From Geothermobacter ehrlichii (GTDB taxonomy: Bacteria; Desulfobacterota; Desulfuromonadia; Desulfuromonadales; Geothermobacteraceae), in the NCBI RefSeq assembly GCF_008124615.1, contig NZ_VNIB01000003.1, forward strand, positions 1-64,000: DNA of 64,000 nucleotides, given 5' to 3'. Position numbers and translations under genes: made by a program. Each line of letters starts with the position of its first letter. Within the stretch, counting starts at the first letter, position 1. Below the pieces are notes generated by a model that saw only the letters and a program-made list of their open reading frames with translations, did no database searches and was not told where the DNA came from. Below, piece after piece: positions 56,374 through 63,866 of this stretch.

Positions 56374-56832
56374 TATCTCGCGCAGAGGCGCAGAGTCACA
56401 GAGAGGGATGGTTCATGGATGAACCGCTGAACTGGTTGTCGGGGCAGGTTGTGGATGCCGCTTTTCGGATTCATGTCAGGCTCGGTTCCGGCTTGCTGGA
56501 ATCGGTCTATGAAATGGTTCTGGCTTATGAACTGGAAAAGCGTGGGCTCAGTGTTGCACGGCAGGTTCCGATCGAAATCAGGTATGACGATTTGTTTATA
56601 AAAGAGGCTTTTCGGGCCGATCTGATTGTTGAGGATGCTCTGATCATCGAACTCAAGTCGGTGGAAACACTCTTGCCGGTCCACAGCAAGCAGTTGCTCA
56701 CATATCTGAAATTGACCAACAAAAAACTGGGCCTGCTGTTGAACTTTGGCGCTCCTGTTTTCAAGGATGGAATCGTTCGACTGGTAAACGGATTGTGATT
56801 TTCTCTCGCGCCTCTGCGTCTCCGCGCGAGAT
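56374..56832 (+). mobile_element. GxxExxY gene bounded by inverted CGCAGAG repeats (putative mobile element, R5-R6)
   Basis: The left arm, ATCTCGCGCAGAGGCGCAGAG from 56374, is the reverse complement, with a few differences, of the right arm ending CTCTGCGTCTCCGCGCGAGAT at 56832. Between them is one complete gene (56415-56798). The arms belong to the same family as R1-R4. The unit is inserted between meaB and mce, which would otherwise be neighbours in one operon. It looks like a full version of the repeat with its gene. Confidence 0.7.
56415..56798 (+). CDS. GxxExxY family protein (PD-(D/E)XK nuclease-like)
   Basis: A 127-residue protein. RLGSGLLESVYEMVLAYELE contains the family-naming GxxExxY motif; FRADLIVEDALIIELKS provides the D-x(n)-ExK arrangement of a PD-(D/E)XK nuclease active site (Asp in RADLIV, Glu-Leu-Lys in IELKS). 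The end LLLNFGAPVFKDGIVRLVN is typical of the family. Function is unestablished; nuclease activity on nucleic acid is inferred from the fold. ATG 56415 follows GAGAGGGATG. It is less GC-rich than the neighbouring genes and lies between inverted repeats. Confidence 0.88.
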   Translation: MDEPLNWLSGQVVDAAFRIHVRLGSGLLESVYEMVLAYELEKRGLSVARQVPIEIRYDDLFIKEAFRADLIVEDALIIELKSVETLLPVHSKQLLTYLKLTNKKLGLLLNFGAPVFKDGIVRLVNGL

Positions 56833-56856
56833 GACCAAGCAAAGAAAGGTATTGAG

Positions 56857-57264
56857 ATGACGAAGAAGATCAACCATATTGGCATCGCCGTCAAAAGCCT
56901 CGAGGCATCCATTCCCTTCTACCGCGACACCCTCGGCATGGCCTATGAGGGGAGTGAAGAGGTGGCCGAGCAGAAGGTGAAAGTCGCCTTTCTCGCCGTC
57001 GGCGAGAGCCGGATCGAGTTGCTGGAGCCGACGGCCGAGGACTCGCCGGTGGCGAAGTTCATCGAGAAGAACGGCGAGGGAATCCATCACATCGCCTACC
57101 AGGTGGACGACATCGAGACCGCCCTGGCCGAGCTGCAGCAGCAGGAGGTGCGCCTGATCGACAAGGTGCCGCGGCGTGGCGCCCACGGCACCCGCATCGC
57201 CTTTCTTCACCCCAGGGCGACCGGCGGCGTTCTGACCGAACTGTGTCAGGCCGCGGATCATTGA
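56857..57264 (+). CDS. mce: Methylmalonyl-CoA epimerase
   Basis: A 135-residue glyoxalase-fold protein: INHIGIAVKSLEASIPFYRD provides the first metal His, GIHHIAYQVDDIETALAELQ the second, and the terminal AFLHPRATGGVLTELCQ the Glu and further ligand. It interconverts (S)- and (R)-methylmalonyl-CoA, linking the carboxylase product to the mutase. ATG 56857 follows AAAGAAAGGTATTGAG. It ends the mutase operon, behind the GxxExxY insertion. Confidence 0.95.
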   Translation: MTKKINHIGIAVKSLEASIPFYRDTLGMAYEGSEEVAEQKVKVAFLAVGESRIELLEPTAEDSPVAKFIEKNGEGIHHIAYQVDDIETALAELQQQEVRLIDKVPRRGAHGTRIAFLHPRATGGVLTELCQAADH

Positions 57265-57961
57265 CGCTCCAGGCCGCCGAAAAAGACTCGTCTGCGGTGC
57301 CGGCCTCATCTCCCGGCCTTCAAGCGGTTGAAGTGTGCCTCTCCCCTCGTAAATTCGGAAATCTTGTTGATTTTTCAGTCACTCGGGCTCGGTCGTTTTC
57401 GGCCTTTGGTGGCGATCGGCTTTGACTGGGCGTTCATTCGGTTGGCTGTAAAAAAATGTTTTAAAGTCTTAATTGTCTGAAATATGGCCATTTTTCTGCT
57501 TGACAAAAAGGCTGTTCAGGGGCTAGCTTTTGCGAAAATCAGAACAGTGGCTTGTCGTTTCCGGTGCAGGCGGGGGTGGACAGACGTTTTACGTGCCCGT
57601 CCGCGATGTCCGGGAGTCGGTTTTTCATGACAATCTGCAAATGGTGCGCTGTTCAAGGGAGTTGACTTTTTTGTTGAAGCCCTTAAACTGATGGTCGTTT
57701 TGAACCTCTGTTTTGTGCAGTTGTCGTCTGTCCTGTGGCTGAAAAGGGACAGTGTGGCATGATATCAACACATCCAGGGAGGATTGTTCCCCACGAGCAG
57801 AAAGCCCGGACAAGGTCTGATTGCCTGAAAGCGTGCGGTTCAGGCTCCTAAGAGAAAAAAAAACGGCAATTCGTTGCCGCTGGCATTCATGTTGAATAAT
57901 CAAATGGTGTTTAACCTATGTATTGAATGGCCAGCGAAGGCAGCCGGAAGGAGGTGAGGTA
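57265..57961 (+). promoter_or_regulatory. Long AT-rich upstream region with promoter of the lipoprotein-porin unit
   Basis: No gene is supported in these 697 bases. TTGACA (57500-57505), 18 bases, TAGCTT (57524-57529) is a good sigma-70 promoter; it would give a leader of about 430 bases before the lipoprotein gene. The leader contains AAGGGAG...GAAGCCCTT near 57655-57687 and a UUCG-loop hairpin at 57864-57879. No known riboswitch class (including cyclic-di-GMP types) was recognised. Confidence 0.55.
57855..57879 (-). terminator. Minus-strand terminator-like hairpin inside the leader
   Basis: CGGCAA-TTCG-TTGCCG is a perfect hairpin. Nine A precede it on the plus strand, so on the minus strand it is followed by nine T, a textbook terminator. 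No minus-strand gene is known upstream of it; a short antisense RNA is possible. Confidence 0.5.
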
Positions 57962-58105
57962 ATGAGAAAGAGCTTGCTGGTTCTGGTTGCGGTGCTGGTC
58001 AGTCTGGGGTTGACGGCCTGCGCCACTACCAAGGCCAACCAGAAGACAAGGGTCAAATGTCCGGCCTGCGGCTACGAATTCAAGGTTCCCGCCCAGAATC
58101 CCTGA
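57962..58105 (+). CDS. Small lipoprotein with a zinc-ribbon half motif
   Basis: A 47-residue precursor. The signal ends in the lipobox LTAC, so the mature lipoprotein starts at Cys20 and has about 28 residues, with CPACGYEF, one CxxC knuckle, near the end. GGAAGGAGGTGAGGT gives a very strong ribosome site. It is 122 bases before the porin gene and probably shares its promoter. Function unknown; a metal-binding or dimerising role for the CxxC is a guess. Confidence 0.75.
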   Translation: MRKSLLVLVAVLVSLGLTACATTKANQKTRVKCPACGYEFKVPAQNP

Positions 58106-58227
58106 CGGGACGGGCGATTGACGGTTTGCAGAAAAAAGGTATCAACTTCCGCGTCCCGAAGGAGGGAATGACGGGAGGGGCCACAGGGCCCGAAGTTCAA
58201 CCCATTTTTTATTCAGGAGGCAAAATC

Positions 58228-59550
58228 GTGAGCAAGACAGTCAAGGTTCTCATCGCTCTGGCTCTGGCTCTGGTGCTCGCCACCCCGGCCATGGCCGCCA
58301 TGAAGCTGAACGGCTACTATCGGCTTCAGTTCATCTCCGACAACATCGGTGCCGTCGGCGCCAAGGACGCCCGCACCACCAGCCAGGTCGACCAGCGTCT
58401 GCGCATGAAACTGACCAACCAGCTCAACGACTACGTCAAGTTCGTCTACTACGCCGAAATCGACACCCCCTGGGGTCAGGCCGGTTCGACCCCGAGCGGT
58501 TCGGCTGAATTCGGTGGTACCGACGGCGCCGACGGCGTCAACCTCGAGACCAAGAACGTCTACCTCGAGGTCGCTGTCCCCGACACCATCTTCACCGTGC
58601 GTGCCGGTGTCCAGGGCTTCGCTCTCGGCAAGGACTATGTCGTCATCGGTGACGACATGCCTGGCCTGCGCGTCAACGCCAAGGTCAACGACAATGTGAA
58701 GCTGGTCGCCTTCTACAGCAAGTTCTTCGAGGACGGCAAGACCCAGTGGGACGACGAGGACTTCTACTCCATCGAGGCCATGGTCAAGGCCAGTGACGCC
58801 GCCAAGTTCGGTGTGGCCTTCGCCTGGTACGACAGCAACGGCCTGAACAACCGCGGTACTGCTGGTGGTCTGTTTACCAGCCTGCCCGCCGGTTACGACA
58901 ACGCCGACATCTACTACATCGTGCTCGACGGCGACCTCGATCTCGGCGTGGCCAAGCTGGCCGCCCAGTTCGCCTATGACTTTGGTACCGTCGAAGGCAC
59001 CGGCGTGACCGACATCGACCTGTCCGGCTACATGGCCACCGCCAAGGTGACCGGCAAGGCTGGTGGTGCCGACCTTGGCCTGCGCCTGACCTTCTACAGC
59101 GCCGACGACAACGCGACTGACAACGACGTCGAAATCTTCGCCGGCGACATCACCGGCGGTGCCTACGAGTTCTACAAAGAGAACCTGCACATCTTCTTCA
59201 CCGACAAGTACTACAACAACACCGCTGGTGGCCGTCTCGCCCTGACCCAGGCTGCCTACAACGGCAACGGCCTGTTCGCCATCAATGCCACCGCCAACGT
59301 CAAGCTGCCTGCCGGCTATGACCTGAAGGCCGGCGCCGGCTACTTCATGGCCGTGGAAGAGAACGGTGCCGCCGACGACGATCTCGGCTTCGAAATCGCC
59401 GCCGACTTCGGCCGCAAGCTGGCCGAGAAGGTCGACGTCCGCCTGATCGGTGCCTACGCTGTGCTTGGCGACTTCTTCAACACCACCACCAACAGCAACG
59501 ATCCGGATGACATCTTCCTGACCAAGGCCGTGATCAACGTCTCCTTCTAA
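58228..59550 (+). CDS. Major outer-membrane porin
   Basis: A 440-residue outer-membrane beta-barrel. GTG 58228 follows AGGAGG and opens a signal peptide, IALALALVLATPAMA. The mature protein has the porin pattern LNGYYRLQFISDN, RTTSQVDQRLRMKLTNQLND and a C-terminal aromatic, KAVINVSF. The many Asp/Asn/Gly loops suggest a general porin. The codon choice is highly biased (mostly GCC, GAC, AAG, CTG), typical of strongly expressed genes. It is followed by a strong terminator. Confidence 0.88.
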   Translation: MSKTVKVLIALALALVLATPAMAAMKLNGYYRLQFISDNIGAVGAKDARTTSQVDQRLRMKLTNQLNDYVKFVYYAEIDTPWGQAGSTPSGSAEFGGTDGADGVNLETKNVYLEVAVPDTIFTVRAGVQGFALGKDYVVIGDDMPGLRVNAKVNDNVKLVAFYSKFFEDGKTQWDDEDFYSIEAMVKASDAAKFGVAFAWYDSNGLNNRGTAGGLFTSLPAGYDNADIYYIVLDGDLDLGVAKLAAQFAYDFGTVEGTGVTDIDLSGYMATAKVTGKAGGADLGLRLTFYSADDNATDNDVEIFAGDITGGAYEFYKENLHIFFTDKYYNNTAGGRLALTQAAYNGNGLFAINATANVKLPAGYDLKAGAGYFMAVEENGAADDDLGFEIAADFGRKLAEKVDVRLIGAYAVLGDFFNTTTNSNDPDDIFLTKAVINVSF

Positions 59551-59576
59551 GCAGACGCCGATCCGTCCGCAGGACG

Positions 59577-59610
59577 AAAAGCCCCGGGCCTCTGTGCCCG
59601 GGGCTTTTTT
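59577..59610 (+). terminator. Terminator of the porin gene
   Basis: AAAAGCCCCGGGC pairs with GCCCGGGGCTTTT around CTCTGT, followed by TTTTTT. Confidence 0.93.
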
Positions 59611-59830
59611 CTATGGTGCGCCCGGAAGAGGGCGGGGCGGGGGGCACAACGGAGCAAGGCGGACTCCCTGTCAACCTGCTCCTGTGATAAGGTTATGTTC
59701 TTTCTTGGTGCGCTTGGCGTTTTTGTGGCCTGCGACCCATGGTTTCCGGTTTTTTCCGGACGGCTGTTGCGTTAAAGTAAGCGCTTGAGCCACTAAATTC
59801 TCCCTTGCGGGAACCCCAGGAGTGTCTGCC

Positions 59831-61552
59831 ATGAAATTGCGTCTTTTCCCTTTGCTTCTGTTTCTGTCTCTCGCGCTTCCGGCCGTGGCGCAGCAGCTGC
59901 CCGGGCGGCTGCTCGACCGCCTGGCGCCGGTCGAGGGGGTGGTGGTCATGCGTGTCGGCGACGAATACCTGATCGACCGTGACGCCACCCAGGGGGTGCA
60001 GGCCGGCGACCTGTTTGCCGTGGTGAAACCGGGAGCACCGGTAGTCCACCCGGTGACCGGCGAAATCATCGGCAAACTGGACGAAACCCTCGGCTACCTG
60101 CAGGTCAGCCGGGTTCGTTCCGGCTATTCCTACGCCCGTCCGCTGCCCGCCGGTCTCCAGCTCGACAAGGGCGCGACCATCCGCCGCTTTGACGGTGTCG
60201 ATGCCGTGCTGGTCGACCTGCGCGGTGATGGCGACGGCGTCTATCGACAGCTGGTGCGGCAGTTGCCGCAGTTCAACTGGCAGGGGTATCGGACGACGCC
60301 GTTAACGGCCGAAAGCGGAAAACCGCTGCTGATTTTCCAGCTTGCCGGTGATGGTCTGAGCGTGCAGACGGCTGCCGGACAGATGCTGGTTCAGGTTGCG
60401 CCGGCCGAGATCGGCCTGCAGGCCAAATCCGTGTCGCAACCGGCTGCTCCGGCCGTTGCCGCACCGACGCCGGCAGCCTCTGCTGCCGGGACGGCCCTGA
60501 TCCCGGGAGCGGCGACGGTTGCTCCAGCCGCGTCCCGGGGGGGAGTCCTGGTGATGCAGCAGCAGCGTCAGGGGATCTGGCGCGGACCGTCCCTGTCGGG
60601 AGAGGCGGTCGCCCTTGCCGGAGGAGATTTCGACGGTGACGGGGCCAACGAACTGGCCCTGCTTTTCGCCGACGGACTGACCGTCTACCGTCTGTCGGCG
60701 GGCAAGTTGCAGGCTCTGGGTCAGGTCAGGCTTCCGCGTGATGGTGTCCCGCTGTCGCTCGACGCGTTCGATCTGGACGGAGACCGGCGCCAGGAGCTCT
60801 ATCTCGGCCTCGGTTTCGAGGACGGTGTCGGTACCCGGATCATCGAGTATGTCGATGGCGGCTTTCAGTTGCTGCCGGACATTTCCCCCTGGCTGGTGCG
60901 GGCCATTCGCCGGGGCGACGGCAGCCGGATGCTGGCCGGGCAGCGTGGAGGACAGGGGATGCGGCTGACAGCCGGCAACGTCCATGTCATGAATCGCCGG
61001 GGAGGGGTTCTTGCGCCGGGAGAAATGCTGGGCGTACCGCCCAAAACGTCGATATTCAACGTTCAGCCGCTCGACGACGCCAAAGGAGGTGCGTTGTGGG
61101 CTGCCATCGGCATCGATGACCAGCTGCAGATCTTTGCCGCCGACGGGCAGCGGCTCTGGGAAGGGAACGAGACGGTCGGTGGCCATCGTGCCGGAGTCGA
61201 GCGCCGGGATCCCGACAGCATCCAGGGAAATTTCCGCCAGACGGTCTACCGTTCCGCCCGCCTGGACCTTGGGCCCGATGGCGTGTTGCTGGTGCCTGTC
61301 AATGAGGGGTTGCGCTTCCTTTCCCAGCAGCGAAAGTATTCGAAGAGCCGGGTGGTGGCCTATGCCTGGGACGGTTTTTCCCTGCGGGAGGTCTGGAAGA
61401 CGCCTGACGAGTCGACCTACCTGGCGGATTTCGCTCTGTTCGATGCCGACAACGACGGCAGGGACGAGCTGGTAACGGCGATTGTCACCGGCAGTGGCTG
61501 GTTCTCGCTGGGCAAGACCCATTCGGTTTTCCAGGTGTATGAACTACCTTGA
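59831..61552 (+). CDS. Exported FG-GAP/VCBS-repeat protein
   Basis: A 573-residue exported protein: signal peptide ending LALPAVA, a first domain (residues 20-100) with IDRDATQGVQAGDLFAVVKP resembling the FlgT C-terminal fold, an Ala/Pro-rich linker, then calcium-binding-like FG-GAP blades: GGDFDGDGANELALLFADGL, FDLDGDRRQELYLGLGF and FDADNDGRDELVTAIV. The blades form a beta-propeller. It presumably acts in the periplasm or envelope. ATG 59831 has AGGAG nearby. No partner gene is obvious; a terminator follows. Confidence 0.75.
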   Translation: MKLRLFPLLLFLSLALPAVAQQLPGRLLDRLAPVEGVVVMRVGDEYLIDRDATQGVQAGDLFAVVKPGAPVVHPVTGEIIGKLDETLGYLQVSRVRSGYSYARPLPAGLQLDKGATIRRFDGVDAVLVDLRGDGDGVYRQLVRQLPQFNWQGYRTTPLTAESGKPLLIFQLAGDGLSVQTAAGQMLVQVAPAEIGLQAKSVSQPAAPAVAAPTPAASAAGTALIPGAATVAPAASRGGVLVMQQQRQGIWRGPSLSGEAVALAGGDFDGDGANELALLFADGLTVYRLSAGKLQALGQVRLPRDGVPLSLDAFDLDGDRRQELYLGLGFEDGVGTRIIEYVDGGFQLLPDISPWLVRAIRRGDGSRMLAGQRGGQGMRLTAGNVHVMNRRGGVLAPGEMLGVPPKTSIFNVQPLDDAKGGALWAAIGIDDQLQIFAADGQRLWEGNETVGGHRAGVERRDPDSIQGNFRQTVYRSARLDLGPDGVLLVPVNEGLRFLSQQRKYSKSRVVAYAWDGFSLREVWKTPDESTYLADFALFDADNDGRDELVTAIVTGSGWFSLGKTHSVFQVYELP

Positions 61553-61580
61553 AAAGAGGGGGAAAAAGGGCCTTTCTTGG

Positions 61581-61621
61581 GGGCGTTGCTGAACGGAAGG
61601 GTTTCAGCAACGCCCTTTTTT
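61581..61621 (+). terminator. Terminator of the FG-GAP gene
   Basis: GGGCGTTGCTGAA pairs with TTCAGCAACGCCC around CGGAAGGG, followed by TTTTTT. Confidence 0.92.
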
Positions 61622-61727
61622 CGTCATGGTCCGGATAGAGGCGGTTCTGAAGGTCGGTTGCCGGAAGAGCCGGAGGAACGTCCGGTGTCCGCTTGCGGCA
61701 GTCGGCGGCATGGAGCGGCTCGCGATA

Positions 61728-62231
61728 TCAGCGATGGCTGCGGCGCGGGCGGTTGAAGTAGCGCCGGTGCAGCTCCTGGCGTCGCTGCAGTCTCTGTTCC
61801 GGAGGCAGGTTGCGCAACTGCCGCAATTCCTTGCGCAGTTCCCTTCGTTGTTCGGGTGGCAGGGAACGGAAACGCCGGTAGAGGCGGCGCAGCTTTTCCT
61901 TCTGCTCCGGCGGCAGCCGGCGGAAACGTTCGAAACGTTTCAGGAGCTGCCGGCGCTTTTCCGGAGGTAGCCGGCGCAGCCACTGCAGCCGCTTGCGGAT
62001 CTGCTGCTGGCGCTCCGGCGGCAGCTGCTTGAACTGGCGATAGCGCTTGCGCAGCAGCTCCTTCTGTTCCGGGGTGAGCTGTTGCCAGCGTTTCAGCGCC
62101 TGGCGGAAAGCGGGAGACTCGGTGTCGGTCAGTTGCGGCTTCGAACCGGGGGGGGCGGTGGCGGTCGCCGGCTGGCCGGCGGCAAGCAGCAGGGCCGCTG
62201 TCAGTATGAGCAGAATCCGGGACGTCTTCAT
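61728..62231 (-). CDS. DUF3106-like repeat protein
   Basis: A 167-residue exported protein: signal peptide to about residue 25, then six or seven copies of a short helical repeat of the form LPPEQRxxLRKRxxxLRR (for example LPPEKRRQLLKRFERFRRLP, then LPPEQRRELRKELRQLRNLP). The chain is extremely basic. This is the DUF3106 pattern, often found with ECF sigma/anti-sigma pairs in deltaproteobacteria. It overlaps the preceding gene by four bases and is the last of a four-gene operon. Function unknown; binding of acidic polymer or envelope stress sensing is only a guess. Confidence 0.8.
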   Translation of the reverse strand: MKTSRILLILTAALLLAAGQPATATAPPGSKPQLTDTESPAFRQALKRWQQLTPEQKELLRKRYRQFKQLPPERQQQIRKRLQWLRRLPPEKRRQLLKRFERFRRLPPEQKEKLRRLYRRFRSLPPEQRRELRKELRQLRNLPPEQRLQRRQELHRRYFNRPRRSHR

Positions 62232-62464
62232 TGTTTTTCCTCCTCCAGAGCCTGGACGGTCTCGAGGTCTTGCAGCAGGTCGAGCAGCTCCAGCAGTTCG
62301 ATCTGGGCGATCACTTTTTTGTCTTCGTCGCTCAGTTGCGCTTCGCTTTCCGGCTGTTTCCGGTTGGTGGGTGCCTTCTCATCACCGGCGCCTGCGGCTG
62401 TCGGCAGCAGCAGAAGCGGCAACAGCAGAAACAGCGGCCATCGCCTAGCAGGTCCGGTTTTCAT
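62228..62464 (-). CDS. Small exported protein with LxxLLDLLQDLE motif
   Basis: A 78-residue protein with a signal peptide ending TAAGA and a C-terminal leucine/acidic stretch IELLELLDLLQDLETVQALE. The same motif ends the anti-sigma factor encoded upstream. It overlaps both neighbours by four bases, so the operon is tightly coupled. I know no family. The acidic leucine-rich tail could pair with the basic repeat protein encoded next; this is inference. Confidence 0.65.
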   Translation of the reverse strand: MKTGPARRWPLFLLLPLLLLPTAAGAGDEKAPTNRKQPESEAQLSDEDKKVIAQIELLELLDLLQDLETVQALEEEKQ

Positions 62465-62916
62465 CCCAACTCCTCCAGATCCTGCAGCAGGTCAAGGTCC
62501 TGCAACAGCTCAAGATCCTGCAACAGGTCGAGTTGTTCGAGAACGTCGATCTCGACCAGAATCCGGGGTGAGGTCTTTTGCGGGACAGGTATCGTCCCCG
62601 GTTTCCAGAGGACCAGCAACAAAGAGAGGGCGGCGACGGTGCCCAGGGCCAGCGCCGGCAGCGGCCCGGGCAGCCAGCGCCGCTGGCGGCGCTGCCCGAC
62701 CGAGTCGACCACCCGGCGGGCGAATCGTTTTTTTTCTTCGTCGGAGAGCCTGATCCGGTCACCGATGAGGGCCAGGTCGGCCGCGATTCGCTCCAGTTCC
62801 TCCCGGCATGCGGCGCAGGACGCCAGGTGCCGCTCGACGGCGGCGGCCCGGTCCGCACTCAGTTCCCGGTAGTGATAGAGAAGCAGGTCGTGTTGCCGAC
62901 AGTCCTTGCTGTTCAT
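62461..62916 (-). CDS. Anti-sigma factor with zinc-finger (zf-HC2) and one membrane helix
   Basis: A 151-residue protein: ERHLASCAACREELERI is the ASD/zf-HC2 motif (HxxxCxxC) that binds an ECF sigma factor, with an earlier His in HDLLLYHY. A membrane helix ALALGTVAALSLLLVLW follows. The periplasmic tail ends in repeated LDLLQDLELLQDLDLLQDLE units. Start 62916 has AAAGGACAGACG upstream; the frame to 62949 is not needed. It is encoded 60 bases after the sigma factor that it should sequester. Confidence 0.9.
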   Translation of the reverse strand: MNSKDCRQHDLLLYHYRELSADRAAAVERHLASCAACREELERIAADLALIGDRIRLSDEEKKRFARRVVDSVGQRRQRRWLPGPLPALALGTVAALSLLLVLWKPGTIPVPQKTSPRILVEIDVLEQLDLLQDLELLQDLDLLQDLEELG

Positions 62917-62976
62917 CGTCTGTCCTTTCTCGACTCCCGTTTCGTTCACGCGTCGCAGCCGGCGTGCTTGCGCGCA

Positions 62977-63555
62977 TCAGGCACCCTTCAGGTCGCCGAG
63001 GCTGGTCCGAAGGGTCTGTACGGCGCGGTGCAGGTGCGCTTTGACCGTGCCCTCGCTCAGCCCCAGGGCAGTTGCGATCTCTTTCAGCGGCAACCCCTCG
63101 TCGTGCCGCAGGGTGAAGACGGCCCGCTGCTGGGGCGACAGCTGTTGCAGGGCCTGGCGCAGCCGACGGACGCTTTCCCTGGCCTGCAGCTCTTCGTCCG
63201 GCCCGGGCCCGGGATCGGCCGCCAGCTCGACCGGATCGCTCCCCTCGTCGTCGGCTCCGCGAAAGAAAAAAATCCTGCGTTTCAGCTTTTCCCGCCGCAG
63301 ATGGTCGATGGCCAGTCGGCTCAGGGTCCGGTAGAGCCAGGTGGCGAGGCTGCTGTCGCCGCGAAAGCTGCCCAGGGAACGGTGCAGGCGCAGGAAGGTT
63401 TCCTGGGCCAGGTCCTCGGCCAGATCACGGCTGCCGGTCATGCGCCAGCCCAGATTGATCAGGGGCTGGATGTGGCGTTCGACCAGCCGGGCGAAGCTTT
63501 CGTCGTCGCCTTCCCTGGCTCGCTGCAGCAGAATCTCTTCGTCACGGTCGACCAT
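62977..63555 (-). CDS. ECF-type RNA polymerase sigma factor
   Basis: A 192-residue sigma-70 family protein with region 2 (LVERHIQPLINLGWRMTGSR, DLAEDLAQETFLRLHR, SLATWLYRTLSRLAIDHLRR) and region 4 (LSPQQRAVFTLRHDEGLPLK, EIATALGLSEGTVKAHLHRA). It directs transcription of its own regulon, probably including this operon. The start at 63555 is chosen because the family begins with a similar acidic segment (DRDEEILLQRAREGDDESFA); a start at 63624 is possible. Neither has an obvious ribosome site. It is the first gene of the sigma/anti-sigma/LDLLQDL/DUF3106 unit. Confidence 0.92.
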   Translation of the reverse strand: MVDRDEEILLQRAREGDDESFARLVERHIQPLINLGWRMTGSRDLAEDLAQETFLRLHRSLGSFRGDSSLATWLYRTLSRLAIDHLRREKLKRRIFFFRGADDEGSDPVELAADPGPGPDEELQARESVRRLRQALQQLSPQQRAVFTLRHDEGLPLKEIATALGLSEGTVKAHLHRAVQTLRTSLGDLKGA

Positions 63556-63866
63556 GGAGCGAGAGTAGCCGTCGACCGGGATGCTGTCAACGATGGCCAC
63601 AGCAGGGGCAGACCGGGTGACCATGGCGTCTGGGGCTTCGGCATATCGGGCAGCGTTTCATGGTGCAACTCCTCGGCGATCGTTCCTCCTGTCATTTGAG
63701 ACGAGCCGGCTGGCAAAAAGTTTACCGATGGTTGAAGAAAAAGGTGGAGAAAGGATTCGGCCACCGGCGATTGACAGCGTCGGAGCAATCCGTAAACTTG
63801 GGACGTTTCGCTGCCGACAGGTGTTGTCGCGGCGGTCTGCAAACCAAATTCAACGGGAGAGTCGAC
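63556..63866. other. Divergent region between the ECF sigma gene and pepF
   Basis: No gene is supported in these 311 bases. The middle part (about 63710-63800) is relatively AT-rich with a GGCAAAAAGTTTACCGATGG stretch. It should carry the promoters of both divergent units, but no clear -35/-10 pair was assigned. Confidence 0.4.

Noticed and set aside
57625-57903. A 92-residue minus-strand ORF in the long leader
   Set aside because: No ribosome site or family resemblance, and a terminator-like hairpin lies within its first codons.
57265-57961. A cyclic-di-GMP (GEMM) riboswitch in the leader of the lipoprotein-porin unit
   Set aside because: The conserved GEMM blocks were looked for because they are common in these organisms, but none was found.
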